Notes: generated from the sequence alone by a model not told the origin. A stretch of 27,434 nucleotides of DNA from Treponema sp. (GCA_017849315.1 JAFIHQ010000149.1:1-27434); one strand, 5' to 3'; positions 1-8,592 are shown, counted from the first letter of the stretch. Numbers and translations are program-made.

Positions 1-187
1 CGAAACGGTCGCGGTTAAGCCACGAGGTGTCGCTCGGATCATAGTTCATTTCTTCGCCATAGAGAAAAGCACCTAATTCGGCGGCGCCAAGCGGAAGCCC
101 GGGATGCCCGGAATTGGCCTTTTGTATGGCATCGATAGTCAAACTGCGCATTGACAGCGCGATTTTCTGAAGCGAATTATTGTCCAT
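1..187 (-). CDS. tkt: Transketolase, N-terminal fragment (runs off left edge)
   Basis: Reading leftwards from the ATG at 187-185, the first 62 codons are open and continue past base 1. The residues TIDAIQKANSGHPGLPLG followed by a conserved acidic/aromatic stretch and SWLNRDRF match the start of transketolases, where the SGHPG loop lines the thiamine diphosphate site. Transketolase moves two-carbon ketol units between sugar phosphates in the cytosolic non-oxidative pentose phosphate pathway. An AAGGAG ribosome binding site (195-200) sits seven bases before the ATG and fixes the start. The gene lies 43 bases downstream of uvrC on the same strand and could be read through from it. The C-terminal nine tenths is outside the window, so intactness cannot be judged. 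Confidence 0.9.
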   Translation of the reverse strand, partial: MDNNSLQKIALSMRSLTIDAIQKANSGHPGLPLGAAELGAFLYGEEMNYDPSDTSWLNRDRF

Positions 188-230
188 CGTAAAACTCCTT
201 GAATGGATTGATGTATCTTATCGTACTTTT

Positions 231-2183
231 TTAATCCATACCATAGGATTGTGCGGCGATTTCCCGAACCTCGAGCGCCACTTCGCGGTTTACGCCTGCT
301 ACCTTCGCTATTTCCTCTGGTTGTGCCTCTGCGATCGCTTTAAGCGAGCCAAAGGTCTTCAAGAGCTTCTTTGCGCGCGTTTCTCCTATGCCAGGTACCG
401 TCTGAAGCCTTGAAAAGCGCAGATCCGTCGTGCGCAGTTTTTGGGAAAGCCCCGTAGCAAAGCGGTGGGTCTCGTCGCGCACTGCCACAAGAATGCGCAG
501 CGCAGGCGAGTCTTTGGGCAGCACGACAGGCTCACTCAAACCCGGCAGATAAATCTCCTCATTTTTTTTGGCAAGCCCGGCGAGGTCGCAATCGAGGCCA
601 ATTTCGTCAAGAATTTCTTTTGCTGCAGAGACTTGTCCTGCACCGCCGTCCACGAGGATGAGGTTAGGCAGTTCTGCCTCTTCGTTGACGAGCCTCGTAT
701 AACGCCGCGCAACGGCCTCGCGCATCGAAGCAAAGTCGTCTATCGCACCGCCAAGGCTCTTAATTTTGAAATATCGATAATTCTTTTTGTCGGGCACGCC
801 ATTCCGGAAGCTCACGAGCGAAGCCACCGTGTATTTGCCTGCAAGGTGCGCGATATCGAACCCCTCGATGCGCCGCGGCACCTGTGAGAGCTTAAGCAGA
901 TTGCGCAGCTCCACAAGGGCTTGAATGTCGCCGGTTTCCCGCCTGCGCTTTATGAGTTCTTCCTTGGCGTTCTGCAGAGCGAGCTGCATGGTCGCCGTAT
1001 GGGGCTGTTCCCGCGGCAGTACAAACGCCACGCGCGGCCTGGACTTAGAATCGTCGGGCGGCTTGGATTTTGAACCATCAGTGCGGGCGGTTAAGGCGCG
1101 CAGTGAGCGGATATACTTGCGCACGGCCGCGCTGTCCACCGACTTCATGAGATACAGCTGTGACGGCGGCGGGTTGGAGGCATCGTAATACGTCGAAAGA
1201 AACGTCTGCACAGCCTCTTCTTCTGTCGACACAAGGGGCGAAAGGTAGCTGTCCCTGCCACGCATTCTGCCTTCGCGCATCCGCAGCACGACAATACTCA
1301 AAAGGTCGCCATCGCTGTACCATGCGATATAGTCCCTCGATTCGGTGTCCCAATCCTGAACCGTGCTGCGGCCTACAAATTGCTCCACTGCGCGTATGGT
1401 GTCGCGTAGCCGGGCGGCTTCTTCGAACCGGAATTCGGATGACGCCGTTTCCATTTGCGCCTTGAGATCCGCGACAAGCGTTGCCGTGTCGCCTGAAAGG
1501 AGTTTGCGCACTTCACCGACGCGCTCCTGGTATGCTTCCTTACTGATCTTGTCTACGCAGGGCGCAGGGCAGCGTCCAATATGGTAATAAATGCAGGGTG
1601 CATCGCGCTTTTTCAATGTGACGCAGCGGCGCAGGGGGAAAAGTCGCTTTATGAGGTCCAAATAGATATCGATAGTCTCCGCGCTCGGGAACGGGCCATA
1701 ATATTCGCTGCCATCGTTGATGATGTGGCGGGTGCGGAAGACTCTGGGGAAGTCTTCATTCGTGATCCGGATGGAAGGGTAAGTTTTGCCGTCCTTCAAA
1801 TCGATGTTGTATTGAGGGTTGTGCTCTTTTATGAGGTTGTTCTCCAAAAGGAGTGCCTCGTATTCGCTACCCGCAAGTACCCATTCGATGGATTCAACCT
1901 TGGAGACGAGATGTCGGGTCTTGGCTTCCTTATGTCCCGTGAAATATGAGAGGAGTCGATTCTTCAAAATCTTGGCTTTGCCGACGTAGATAATTGTCCC
2001 ATTCGCGTCACGCATTATGTAGACGCCCGGTGCTTCGGGCGCTTGTCTGACGTAGGCGCGGAATTTTGCGTTCTTTTCCGCTTGAGGCGATAGTCTACGT
2101 GTTTTCTGAGGCTTATTCTGTGCAATTGGCTCAGTTTTTGCTTCAGTAGGCCTCTGGACCCCCTCGAAACTATCTGGTTCCAT
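231..2183 (-). CDS. uvrC: UvrABC system protein C (excinuclease ABC subunit C)
   Basis: The 650-residue protein makes both incisions flanking a DNA lesion in nucleotide excision repair after UvrA/UvrB recognition. The N-terminal GIY-YIG nuclease is visible (GVY at 53-55, YVG at 66-68, Arg 76), followed by the UVR motif that binds UvrB (about 240-275), the RNase H-like nuclease (FDIAHLAGK, LILVDGGAGQ, RDETHRFA) and C-terminal helix-hairpin-helix motifs (VPGIGETRAKKLLKTFG). Length is near the usual 600-650. The ATG at 2183 is preceded in frame by a TAA a few codons upstream, so no longer form is possible; there is no close ribosome binding site (an AGGAGG lies 27 bases away). The first 48 residues are a charged extension absent from typical UvrC, so an internal non-ATG start cannot be excluded. 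A low-complexity Ser/Lys/Pro linker near 368-383 comes from a 24-bp duplication. Confidence 0.97.
   Translation of the reverse strand: MEPDSFEGVQRPTEAKTEPIAQNKPQKTRRLSPQAEKNAKFRAYVRQAPEAPGVYIMRDANGTIIYVGKAKILKNRLLSYFTGHKEAKTRHLVSKVESIEWVLAGSEYEALLLENNLIKEHNPQYNIDLKDGKTYPSIRITNEDFPRVFRTRHIINDGSEYYGPFPSAETIDIYLDLIKRLFPLRRCVTLKKRDAPCIYYHIGRCPAPCVDKISKEAYQERVGEVRKLLSGDTATLVADLKAQMETASSEFRFEEAARLRDTIRAVEQFVGRSTVQDWDTESRDYIAWYSDGDLLSIVVLRMREGRMRGRDSYLSPLVSTEEEAVQTFLSTYYDASNPPPSQLYLMKSVDSAAVRKYIRSLRALTARTDGSKSKPPDDSKSRPRVAFVLPREQPHTATMQLALQNAKEELIKRRRETGDIQALVELRNLLKLSQVPRRIEGFDIAHLAGKYTVASLVSFRNGVPDKKNYRYFKIKSLGGAIDDFASMREAVARRYTRLVNEEAELPNLILVDGGAGQVSAAKEILDEIGLDCDLAGLAKKNEEIYLPGLSEPVVLPKDSPALRILVAVRDETHRFATGLSQKLRTTDLRFSRLQTVPGIGETRAKKLLKTFGSLKAIAEAQPEEIAKVAGVNREVALEVREIAAQSYGMD
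1033..1080. repeat. Two imperfect 24-bp tandem copies inside uvrC
   Basis: Copies at 1033-1056 and 1057-1080 differ at several bases and encode the similar octapeptides GSKSKPPD and DSKSRPRV-like sequence, in the linker between the N-terminal half of UvrC and its RNase H-like nuclease. The divergence suggests an old duplication held as a flexible linker. Confidence 0.6.
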
Positions 2184-2205
2184 ACTGTATACTTAAAATA
2201 CTGGA

Positions 2206-2224
2206 CTTTTCCTCCTTGGAAAAG
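2206..2224. promoter_or_regulatory. Inverted repeat between uvrC and the Nudix gene
   Basis: Perfect 7-bp arms, CTTTTCC and GGAAAAG, flank a 5-base centre. It lies in the short gap between two divergent genes, where promoters for both must be. This is the geometry of an operator for a dimeric repressor, but no regulator is identified. The AGGAGG read on the minus strand falls within it. Confidence 0.35.
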
Positions 2225-2245
2225 AGTCGGGAATCGAGTGGTGCA

Positions 2246-2824
2246 ATGAGTGAGATAACCGAGACACGTATTGGCGCGCTTTTTAAGTTCTGTCCTGCCT
2301 GTGCAAGCCCCAATATCCATTGCATGCCGTCAGGCGGGATTCCCGAACGCAAATGGGTCTGCCAGGACTGCGGCTTTCAGTATTATCACAATGTGGCGGC
2401 ATCGGGGAGCATTGTCGTGGGAACAGCGCGCGGCATTGTGTTGTTAGAGCGTGCCAAGGATCCACGCAAGGGTACGTTTACAGTTCCCGGTGGTTTTGTG
2501 AATCCGAATGAAGGAACTGGGGAGGCTGCTCTGCGCGAATGTCTGGAAGAAATTGGCTGGGCACCTGACTCGATCCACTACCTTGGTTCTTACCCAAATC
2601 AATATACTTACGCGGGCGTGCCATATTGGACTTGCGACACGTATTTTTGGACAGACGCAACCGAGGCTGGCGAGCTTTCGCTTCAGGTCGACATCAGGGA
2701 GTCCACACGCGTTGTTTTTGTCCACCCGGACTCAATTCCATGGAATATGATATCGTTCGAATCGACAAGACGAGCGATTCGTGAATATATCAAGATACAC
2801 CCTCAGTCTGGTAGCAGAGACTGA
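2246..2824 (+). CDS. Nudix hydrolase with N-terminal zinc ribbon
   Basis: The 192-residue protein starts with a four-cysteine zinc ribbon (FCPAC, then VCQDCGF), followed by a Nudix fold. The Nudix box is complete: G-x5-E-x7-REC-x-EE-x-G-W (GGFVNPNE, then RECLEEIGW), so the metal-binding glutamates for hydrolysing a nucleoside diphosphate linked to another group are present. The zinc ribbon resembles that of NADH pyrophosphatases (NudC), but the protein is shorter and I cannot name the substrate. An in-frame TTG at 2216 could extend it by ten residues; I prefer the ATG at 2246 because those residues look non-conserved and the TTG has no ribosome binding site. It ends 15 bases before pyk and is probably cotranscribed with it. 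Confidence 0.9.
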   Translation: MSEITETRIGALFKFCPACASPNIHCMPSGGIPERKWVCQDCGFQYYHNVAASGSIVVGTARGIVLLERAKDPRKGTFTVPGGFVNPNEGTGEAALRECLEEIGWAPDSIHYLGSYPNQYTYAGVPYWTCDTYFWTDATEAGELSLQVDIRESTRVVFVHPDSIPWNMISFESTRRAIREYIKIHPQSGSRD

Positions 2825-2839
2825 AAGCGAGGTAGCAAT

Positions 2840-4300
2840 ATGGAACAGCGAACAAAAATTGTGGCGACCACAGGCCCGGCCTCCGAAAGCCCTGAGATCA
2901 TCAAGGCTCTCATCCAGCAGGGCGTGGACGTTTTTAGGTTGAATTTCTCCCATAAGACGCACGAAGAAGCCGATAAAACTGTGGCAATGATCCGTGAGGC
3001 GCGGCAGCAGTTGCACAAACCTGTTGCAATTATGGCGGATATCAAAGGGCCGGCTTTGCGGCTTTATGGCTATACTGCCAATCTGCCGATCGCTGCAGGT
3101 GCTCAGCTCATTATAGAAAGCAAAGATGCCAATGGAATTGAGAACAGCAAGTCACCTACACCTGAACATTTATTTACGAATCTTCCGGACATCGATAAAA
3201 TCTGTGGAATTGGCCAAAAAATCATCCTGATGGATGGTTATTTTACCGGCAAAGTGGTTGGGAAAAAACCTCACGCCGTTGTGGTACAGATCGAAAACGA
3301 AGGCTCACTGCGGCCAAAAGCTCACCTCACCATTCCTGGGGCCGATTATCCAATTCCCTTCCTTTCGGAAAAAGACATAAGCGACATATCCTGGGCTGTG
3401 AGCAGCGATATCGACTACGTCGCGCTTTCCTTTGTGCGTTGTGCGACAGATATCGAAGAAGTTCGGCGTCTGGTGCAGCGGTTTGCGCTCTCCACAGGGA
3501 AGCGCCCCACAACGAAGCTCATTGCCAAGATCGAATCTGCACGCGGCATTGCGAATATCGACGAGATTATCCGCGAAGCGGATGGCATCATGATTGCCCG
3601 TGGCGATATGGGTGTAGAAATGCCAATAGAGACGGTACCAATCGCACAGAAGAGTATCATAAAGAAGTGCTATTTGGCGGCAAAACCAGTTATTACGGCA
3701 ACGCAGATGCTCGAGTCTATGATCGAAAACCCAATGCCGACTCGTGCGGAAGTGTCGGATGTTGCCAACGCCTGCTTCGATTCGACAAGCGCTGTCATGC
3801 TCTCCGGTGAGACGGCGATGGGCAAGTATCCAGTACAAGTCGTAAAGACCATGAGCTCGATTATCGATATTGTCGAGGAACAATTCGATTATGAAGATTT
3901 CCATAGTGACATTCCTCCAGAGGTAAAAACCGGCGATATTCCGGCAATTATGTCGTACAACGCGGTTTCGGTTGCCTACTTGTGCGGCGCAAAGGCGCTC
4001 ATTGTGCTTACGGAAACTGGACACGCCGCAAGGTTGCTGTCGCGTCTGCGTCCCAGAATGCCTATTTACGCCTTTTTGAGCGACGAACGGCTGTATCACC
4101 AGATGGCGCTTAACTGGGGTGTCGTGCCATTCATGCATTCCGGCAAAGGCACGCGCCTGGACGCAGTAGTGGACGAGGCCATTTCGATCTGCAAGGCGGA
4201 AGGGATGCTCGAAACTGGAGACAAGGTCGTCATCGTGGCAGGCTTGCCATTGGCACAGCAGGGCACGACGAATATGATCCGCGTAGAGACTATTCAGTAA
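2840..4300 (+). CDS. pyk: Pyruvate kinase
   Basis: The 486-residue enzyme converts phosphoenolpyruvate and ADP to pyruvate and ATP in glycolysis. Visible family motifs are TKIVATTGPAS at the N-terminus, VFRLNFSHKTHEEA with the substrate Arg, ADIKGPALRL, the signature IAKIESARGIANIDEI with the catalytic Lys, GIMIARGDMGVE (metal site) and ITATQMLESMI-NPMPTRAEVSDVANA. The allosteric C-terminal domain is present. The phosphate-binding strand reads ADIKGPALRL instead of the common LDTKGPEIR, a mild variant. A GAGG stands at 2829-2832, upstream of the ATG. It follows the Nudix gene by 15 bases and ends at a strong hairpin terminator. Confidence 0.98.
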   Translation: MEQRTKIVATTGPASESPEIIKALIQQGVDVFRLNFSHKTHEEADKTVAMIREARQQLHKPVAIMADIKGPALRLYGYTANLPIAAGAQLIIESKDANGIENSKSPTPEHLFTNLPDIDKICGIGQKIILMDGYFTGKVVGKKPHAVVVQIENEGSLRPKAHLTIPGADYPIPFLSEKDISDISWAVSSDIDYVALSFVRCATDIEEVRRLVQRFALSTGKRPTTKLIAKIESARGIANIDEIIREADGIMIARGDMGVEMPIETVPIAQKSIIKKCYLAAKPVITATQMLESMIENPMPTRAEVSDVANACFDSTSAVMLSGETAMGKYPVQVVKTMSSIIDIVEEQFDYEDFHSDIPPEVKTGDIPAIMSYNAVSVAYLCGAKALIVLTETGHAARLLSRLRPRMPIYAFLSDERLYHQMALNWGVVPFMHSGKGTRLDAVVDEAISICKAEGMLETGDKVVIVAGLPLAQQGTTNMIRVETIQ

Positions 4301-4305
4301 GCGAA

Positions 4306-4330
4306 GGGTCGAACAACTAGGGTCGAACAA
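4306..4330. repeat. Direct repeat of GGGTCGAACAA between pyk and ygiQ
   Basis: GGGTCGAACAA occurs at 4306-4316 and again at 4320-4330, about 13-14 bases apart. The second copy supplies the last codons of the convergent radical SAM gene (V-R-P-stop), so the duplication lies at a gene end. Confidence 0.6.
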
Positions 4331-6281
4331 GACAGCTGGGCCGTGTACCGATTAAGTCGGTGCGGCCCAGTTTTTGTAAGGCCTCGCGAACGAGCGACGC
4401 ATTCTGCGGCTTATTGAACTGTAATAGCGCCCGCTGCAGTGCCCGTTCGTGCGCGCCCTTTGCAACATAGACTGGTTTGCCGTCTAGGGGATTGAAGCCA
4501 CAGAACCACATCGCAGTGGCAAGCGTGCCCGGTGTGGGGTAAAAATCCTGGACCTGGTCGGGCACAAAGCCAGTACGCTTAAGGTAGAGCGCAAGTTCCA
4601 GTGCAGCGGACAAGTCGGCTCCAGGGTGGCCAGAAATAAAATAGGGCACCAAATACTGCTTCTTGCCCATTTCGGCATTCAGCGCGGCATATTTTTTGGA
4701 AAAAGCCTCAAAGGTCTGGTGCGGCGCCTTACCCATCAAGGCAAGGACGTTGGGCGACACATGTTCGGGCGCTACTTTGAGTTGACCAGAGACATGGTGC
4801 TGCACTAGCTCGCGCAAGAACGTGTCGTCCGGGTCGAGCAGCGCGTAGTCAAAACGTACACCGGAACGCACAAACACTTTTTTTACCCCTGGAACCGTGC
4901 GCAGTTCGCGCAAGAGCTCGACATAGTCGCGATGGTCCGGTTTTAGATTGGGGCAAGGTTCGGGCGAAAGGCAGCGGCGGTCCATGCAGGCACCACGTTT
5001 GGCCATTTTGTTGCATGCAGGCACGCGGAAATTGGCGGTGGGCCCGCCCACGTCGTGGATGTAGCCCTTAAAGTCGGGGAGAAGAGTGAGCTCGCGCGCC
5101 TCTTGGAGGATGGCGGCGCGGCTGCGGGAGCTTATGTTCCTGCCCTGATGGAAGGTGAGGGCGCAGAAAGAGCAGGCGCCGAAGCAGCCGCGCGACGAGG
5201 TGAGGGAGAATTTGACTTCGGTAAGGGCGGGCACACCGCCAAAAGCGTCATAGGCCGGATGCCACTGGCGCTCGTAAGGAAGGGCATAGACTGCATCCAT
5301 TTCCTGTTGCGAAAGGGGCAGCGCCGGGCGCTCTTGAATGACGATGCGCTCTCCATAAGGCTCGATAAGCGGCGAGGCTGAAAGTGGATCGGAATTCTTG
5401 TATTGCAGCGAGAACGACTCGGCATATGCCCGTTTGGTAAGCTCGCCGGAACCGTCGAGAGCGGAACCGGCAAGAACGGAAAAATCAGGCAACACAAGGG
5501 CGTCGTGCAGATCGGGCCTTTGTGCCAGGACTGACTCAAGCAGCGTTGCCGCTGTATGCCCTATGTGTTGGGCGTGCACAGTGCCACGTATGCCGGAAAG
5601 GTCTGGCTTTGCCTCAGGCTTTGCAGGGTTGGTAGGTGGGGCAAGCTTGGTGGGGTTGGCACAGTGGGCGAGGCGGTCCATGATCTCCACAATCTGGCGC
5701 TCACCCATGCCATAGACCAGAATATCGGCTTTTGAATCGAGAAGAATCGATTTACGGATTGTGTCCGACCAATAATCGTAATGGGATAGTCTGCGCAGGC
5801 TTGCTTCAAGGCCGCCTGCAATGATGGGTACACCTTTGTACGCCTGGCGGCACATGCCTGAGTAAACAATAAGCGCACGGTCGGGTCGGGCGTTGGCTCT
5901 GCCTTTAAGGCCCGGTCCAACCGTACCATCGCCACGCAAGCAGAGCGATTTGTCGCCGCCCGGGGCGTAATTGTCCTCGGAGCGCGGCTTTTTGTTGGCG
6001 GTGTAGTTGGAGACCATCGAGTCCACGGAGCCGGCAGTTACCAAAAAGGCAAGGCGCGGCCGGCCGAGCAGGCGGAAGGCGGCGACGTCGTCGGGGTCTG
6101 GGCGCGCAAGTATGCCGACGCGGTAGCCACGGGCGGCGAGAAGATGGCCGATTATCGCCGTACCGAAGGAACTGTGATCGACGTAGGCATCCCCGGTAAC
6201 AATTATCGCGTCGAGGTCGCCTGGATTGAGACCAGCGGCCATAAGCTCCGCTTCCGATGTAAACAAGAACGACATAATCAT
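4317..6281 (-). CDS. YgiQ-family radical SAM protein
   Basis: The 654-residue protein belongs to the YgiQ family. The N-terminus has the family pattern (DAIIVTGDAYVDHSSFGTAIIGHLL) and the radical SAM cluster motif is intact as C-x3-C-x2-C in SSRGCFGACSFCAL, with a further cysteine-rich segment (MDRRCLSPEPCPN). Such proteins bind a 4Fe-4S cluster and S-adenosylmethionine; the substrate of the family is not established to my knowledge. Two starts are close, Met 1 at 6281 and Met 3 at 6275, neither with a ribosome binding site. A minus-strand TATAAT at 6285-6290 stands three bases before the first and nine before the second, so the transcript would have almost no leader, favouring 6275. The last residues are encoded by sequence that also forms the pyk terminator. 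Confidence 0.93.
   Translation of the reverse strand: MIMSFLFTSEAELMAAGLNPGDLDAIIVTGDAYVDHSSFGTAIIGHLLAARGYRVGILARPDPDDVAAFRLLGRPRLAFLVTAGSVDSMVSNYTANKKPRSEDNYAPGGDKSLCLRGDGTVGPGLKGRANARPDRALIVYSGMCRQAYKGVPIIAGGLEASLRRLSHYDYWSDTIRKSILLDSKADILVYGMGERQIVEIMDRLAHCANPTKLAPPTNPAKPEAKPDLSGIRGTVHAQHIGHTAATLLESVLAQRPDLHDALVLPDFSVLAGSALDGSGELTKRAYAESFSLQYKNSDPLSASPLIEPYGERIVIQERPALPLSQQEMDAVYALPYERQWHPAYDAFGGVPALTEVKFSLTSSRGCFGACSFCALTFHQGRNISSRSRAAILQEARELTLLPDFKGYIHDVGGPTANFRVPACNKMAKRGACMDRRCLSPEPCPNLKPDHRDYVELLRELRTVPGVKKVFVRSGVRFDYALLDPDDTFLRELVQHHVSGQLKVAPEHVSPNVLALMGKAPHQTFEAFSKKYAALNAEMGKKQYLVPYFISGHPGADLSAALELALYLKRTGFVPDQVQDFYPTPGTLATAMWFCGFNPLDGKPVYVAKGAHERALQRALLQFNKPQNASLVREALQKLGRTDLIGTRPSCLVRP
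4334..4377 (+). terminator. Intrinsic terminator of pyk
   Basis: Arms CTGGGCCG (4336-4343) and CGGCCCAG (4363-4370) pair, and inside them ACCGA (4347-4351) pairs with TCGGT (4357-4361), giving a long two-part stem followed by TTTTTG. It faces the plus strand, 35 bases after the pyk stop, and lies entirely inside the 3' coding end of the convergent YgiQ-type gene. Confidence 0.75.
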
Positions 6282-6325
6282 CCGATTATAGCTAAATTGC
6301 CGATTGTTCGCTATGCTCTGGAATA

Positions 6326-6778
6326 ATGAATCAACAGAGTCTTTCTTTGCTGGCAGTAGTGTTTATAGTTGCCATCCTGTTTGTCGGCGGGCTTCTCATA
6401 GGCCTCTTTCTGGGGAGGCGCCATGGCCGTCTGGAAGCCGAAAAGCACCTGCCAGAGCAGCTTCAGGCCGAGCGATCCGATGCGCTCAAGCGCTCCCGGG
6501 CAACGCTTGGCGGTCAGGTAGCAGAGCAACTCGCACCCTACCTACCCAACTTTCCGTGTGATCCTCAGGACGTACGCTTTGTGGGCAAGCCAGTGGATTT
6601 TGTCGCCTTTTCTGGCGCTTCGAAGGGCCAAGTGGACGAAATCGTCTTTGTCGAGGTCAAAACCGGCAATGCAAGTCTGTCGAAGGTCGAGCGCAGCATC
6701 CGTAACGCCATCGTAGAAGGCAAGGTTCGCTGGGTCGAATACCGCATCCCGCTCGAGACCGAGACGGCGCAAGATTGA
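6326..6778 (+). CDS. Membrane-tethered Holliday-junction-resolvase-like endonuclease
   Basis: The 150-residue protein has one N-terminal membrane segment (about 8-29), a short charged helical region (30-60), and a domain resembling the family described as endonucleases related to archaeal Holliday junction resolvases (PD-(D/E)XK fold). The probable metal-binding core is visible: an Asp in GKPVDFVAF and the E-V-K of IVFVEVKTGNASLSKVERS, followed by a conserved basic region (VEGKVRWVEYR). Its biological role is not known; tethering a nuclease to the membrane is characteristic of this bacterial subfamily. It starts 44 bases from the divergent YgiQ gene and seems to stand alone. Confidence 0.8.
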   Translation: MNQQSLSLLAVVFIVAILFVGGLLIGLFLGRRHGRLEAEKHLPEQLQAERSDALKRSRATLGGQVAEQLAPYLPNFPCDPQDVRFVGKPVDFVAFSGASKGQVDEIVFVEVKTGNASLSKVERSIRNAIVEGKVRWVEYRIPLETETAQD

Positions 6779-6806
6779 CAGGCGACGTTGGTGCTCCCCG
6801 TGATGC

Positions 6807-6834
6807 GTCAGGTCTCAGGCTTCAGGCGTCAGGC
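6807..6834. repeat. Four 7-bp tandem copies spanning a stop codon
   Basis: GTCAGGT, CTCAGGC, TTCAGGC and GTCAGGC follow one another at 6807-6834, each matching NTCAGGC with few changes. The minus-strand permease stop codon (6829-6831) lies inside the array, so gain or loss of a unit would alter the gene's 3' end. Confidence 0.55.
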
Positions 6835-8592
6835 TTCCAGGCGCTCGTAGCGGATGGCGCTCCAGCGGTCAAAAGCTACCCACAGAGCAAGGTCTGCAAT
6901 GGCGAAAACTGCCGCAAGGCCCAGCGCATAGCCATATCGTGGCAACTTTAAGACAAAGCAGAGGTACCCAAGCCCAAAAAGCAGGGCTGCACCCGCAAAA
7001 AGCCAAATAACAACGTTTGGATTCTGTTTGAGCGCCGCGATGGGGTTATTCCATTTTAACCTTGGGAACGCCACATCGAGCCAAAGCCCGCCCATGTTGA
7101 GCGCAAACGAAGCCACCAGGGCAAGAGCAAGACCGATCAGAATGTCCGTAGTAGTAATTGGCAGGAAAAGTCGCATTACGGCAACGCCAACGAAACAGCT
7201 TGCCACCGAGAAAAACTCGGCATGAAGGATCTTGGCCCCAAAATACTGTCGCGCCGAGATTGGCAGAGATTTTATCCAGGCAAGCGCATGGGCGTCCCGG
7301 GATAGCGCAGAATCTGCAATACTTGTAGACAGGCTTAAGAAAAGAGCGAAGGCAGCCGGTAACAGGTAGCCACCCGGTCCTTCCAAAAGCGGTGCAAGCG
7401 CGCCAAATGCCTCCTGGAAAGAAGGGCGTTGCGCAAAGTACACGACAATAAGGATGAGGGGAAGGAGAAGTACCACAAAGGGCCCATTCAAAAAATAACT
7501 TGGCTCCCGGTTCATGAGTTTGACCTCGCGCTGGACGAGCGCCCGCATTGTAGATTTTTGTCTAAAGACGTTTGTCGCAGCGTTCTGCTTGAATCGTGAA
7601 CCCGCTTTTTGTCTTATCAAGGTGGCCTCGCCAAAACTCATCAGAGATTCGGTATATGGCTTTGAAAGGAAGATGGTGATCGGCACTACAACAAGAACCC
7701 CAAGGCCGAAATTCGCCAGGGTTGTGCCAAGAGTACCGAACCATACAAGAACGTTTGATAATGCTGGAGACCCCACCAGCGCTGGCAACCGCAACGAGGA
7801 TGCCACGGTCAGGGCCTTCCACGCGAGGAACGACGGCAGGCAGAGTTTCCCGATTCGAGTCATAATCTGATTTGTCAGGTTTTGCGTTGCTGAGCTCTGC
7901 GTAGATATACTCTGCGCGGTACCGGGAGAAACGGCGATCGTCCAAGCGCCCGACTGCATCAGAATATTCAAGCATAAGGCAAAGGCGACGCCGATAAAGC
8001 TGCTCACATAGAAGATGGTGTTGCGGTTTCTGAAGAGCTTCGACGCTTTCGTGAGAGGGACAAGGAGAAGGTATGCCAGGGCGGTGGGGATTATCGGAAT
8101 GGCGAACGCATTGAGCGCACCGGCAATCCAGTAAAGGATAGGGCTGGCTTCGTAGACTCCATACGTAATTACAGGTATAAGAAATACTAGTATGCCAAAA
8201 AGCGACTCCAGGAGGTACACCGTCATCATTTTGGCGCCAAGAAGTTCGGCGGGCGCTATGGGCATCGAAAGGAAGGCGGCTTCGGAAGCTGCTCCGGAGA
8301 AAAACGAAAGCGCTGTCAGGAGCGAGAAAACAAACACCATAATAAATGCAGCGGTCGAAGCATTGAAGAGCATTAGGTCCTGCAAACCCAGTGGCTTCAG
8401 AATTTTGTACTGCGCAATGCTCGATTCCACAAAGACAAATCCGAGATCGAGAATCAGGAAAATCCCAAGAAAAACAATCCCGAGTGTTTTTGCGATGGTC
8501 TTTGGGCGTTTCAGCTCGCTCTTCGAAGGGAGAGAAAAGTCGAAAGTCGACCGCAGGAAGAGCCGCACGAGGCTCAAAAAGTTCGAACTCAT
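6829..8592 (-). CDS. ABC exporter permease, large multi-pass membrane protein
   Basis: The 587-residue protein is almost entirely hydrophobic segments, about a dozen by eye, typical of ABC-2-like permeases that move an unknown substrate out of the cytoplasm. A longer in-frame extension up to 8799 exists but is the antisense-like Arg-rich shadow of the ATPase gene. I place the start at the ATG 8592-8590 because it overlaps the ATPase stop as ATGA, a translational-coupling arrangement, and MSSNFLSLVRLF begins a sensible N-terminus. The substrate cannot be read from sequence. It depends on the ATPase encoded immediately upstream. Confidence 0.85.
   Translation of the reverse strand: MSSNFLSLVRLFLRSTFDFSLPSKSELKRPKTIAKTLGIVFLGIFLILDLGFVFVESSIAQYKILKPLGLQDLMLFNASTAAFIMVFVFSLLTALSFFSGAASEAAFLSMPIAPAELLGAKMMTVYLLESLFGILVFLIPVITYGVYEASPILYWIAGALNAFAIPIIPTALAYLLLVPLTKASKLFRNRNTIFYVSSFIGVAFALCLNILMQSGAWTIAVSPGTAQSISTQSSATQNLTNQIMTRIGKLCLPSFLAWKALTVASSLRLPALVGSPALSNVLVWFGTLGTTLANFGLGVLVVVPITIFLSKPYTESLMSFGEATLIRQKAGSRFKQNAATNVFRQKSTMRALVQREVKLMNREPSYFLNGPFVVLLLPLILIVVYFAQRPSFQEAFGALAPLLEGPGGYLLPAAFALFLSLSTSIADSALSRDAHALAWIKSLPISARQYFGAKILHAEFFSVASCFVGVAVMRLFLPITTTDILIGLALALVASFALNMGGLWLDVAFPRLKWNNPIAALKQNPNVVIWLFAGAALLFGLGYLCFVLKLPRYGYALGLAAVFAIADLALWVAFDRWSAIRYERLEA

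Noticed and set aside
2216..2245. TTG start extending the Nudix protein by ten residues
   Set aside because: No ribosome binding site precedes it and it would begin inside the inverted repeat; the ATG at 2246 leads directly into the conserved zinc ribbon.
3305..4330. 341-codon minus-strand open frame across pyk
   Set aside because: Antisense to a clear pyruvate kinase; its residue composition (His/Arg/Cys rich, no motifs) is that of a shadow frame, and it has no ribosome binding site.
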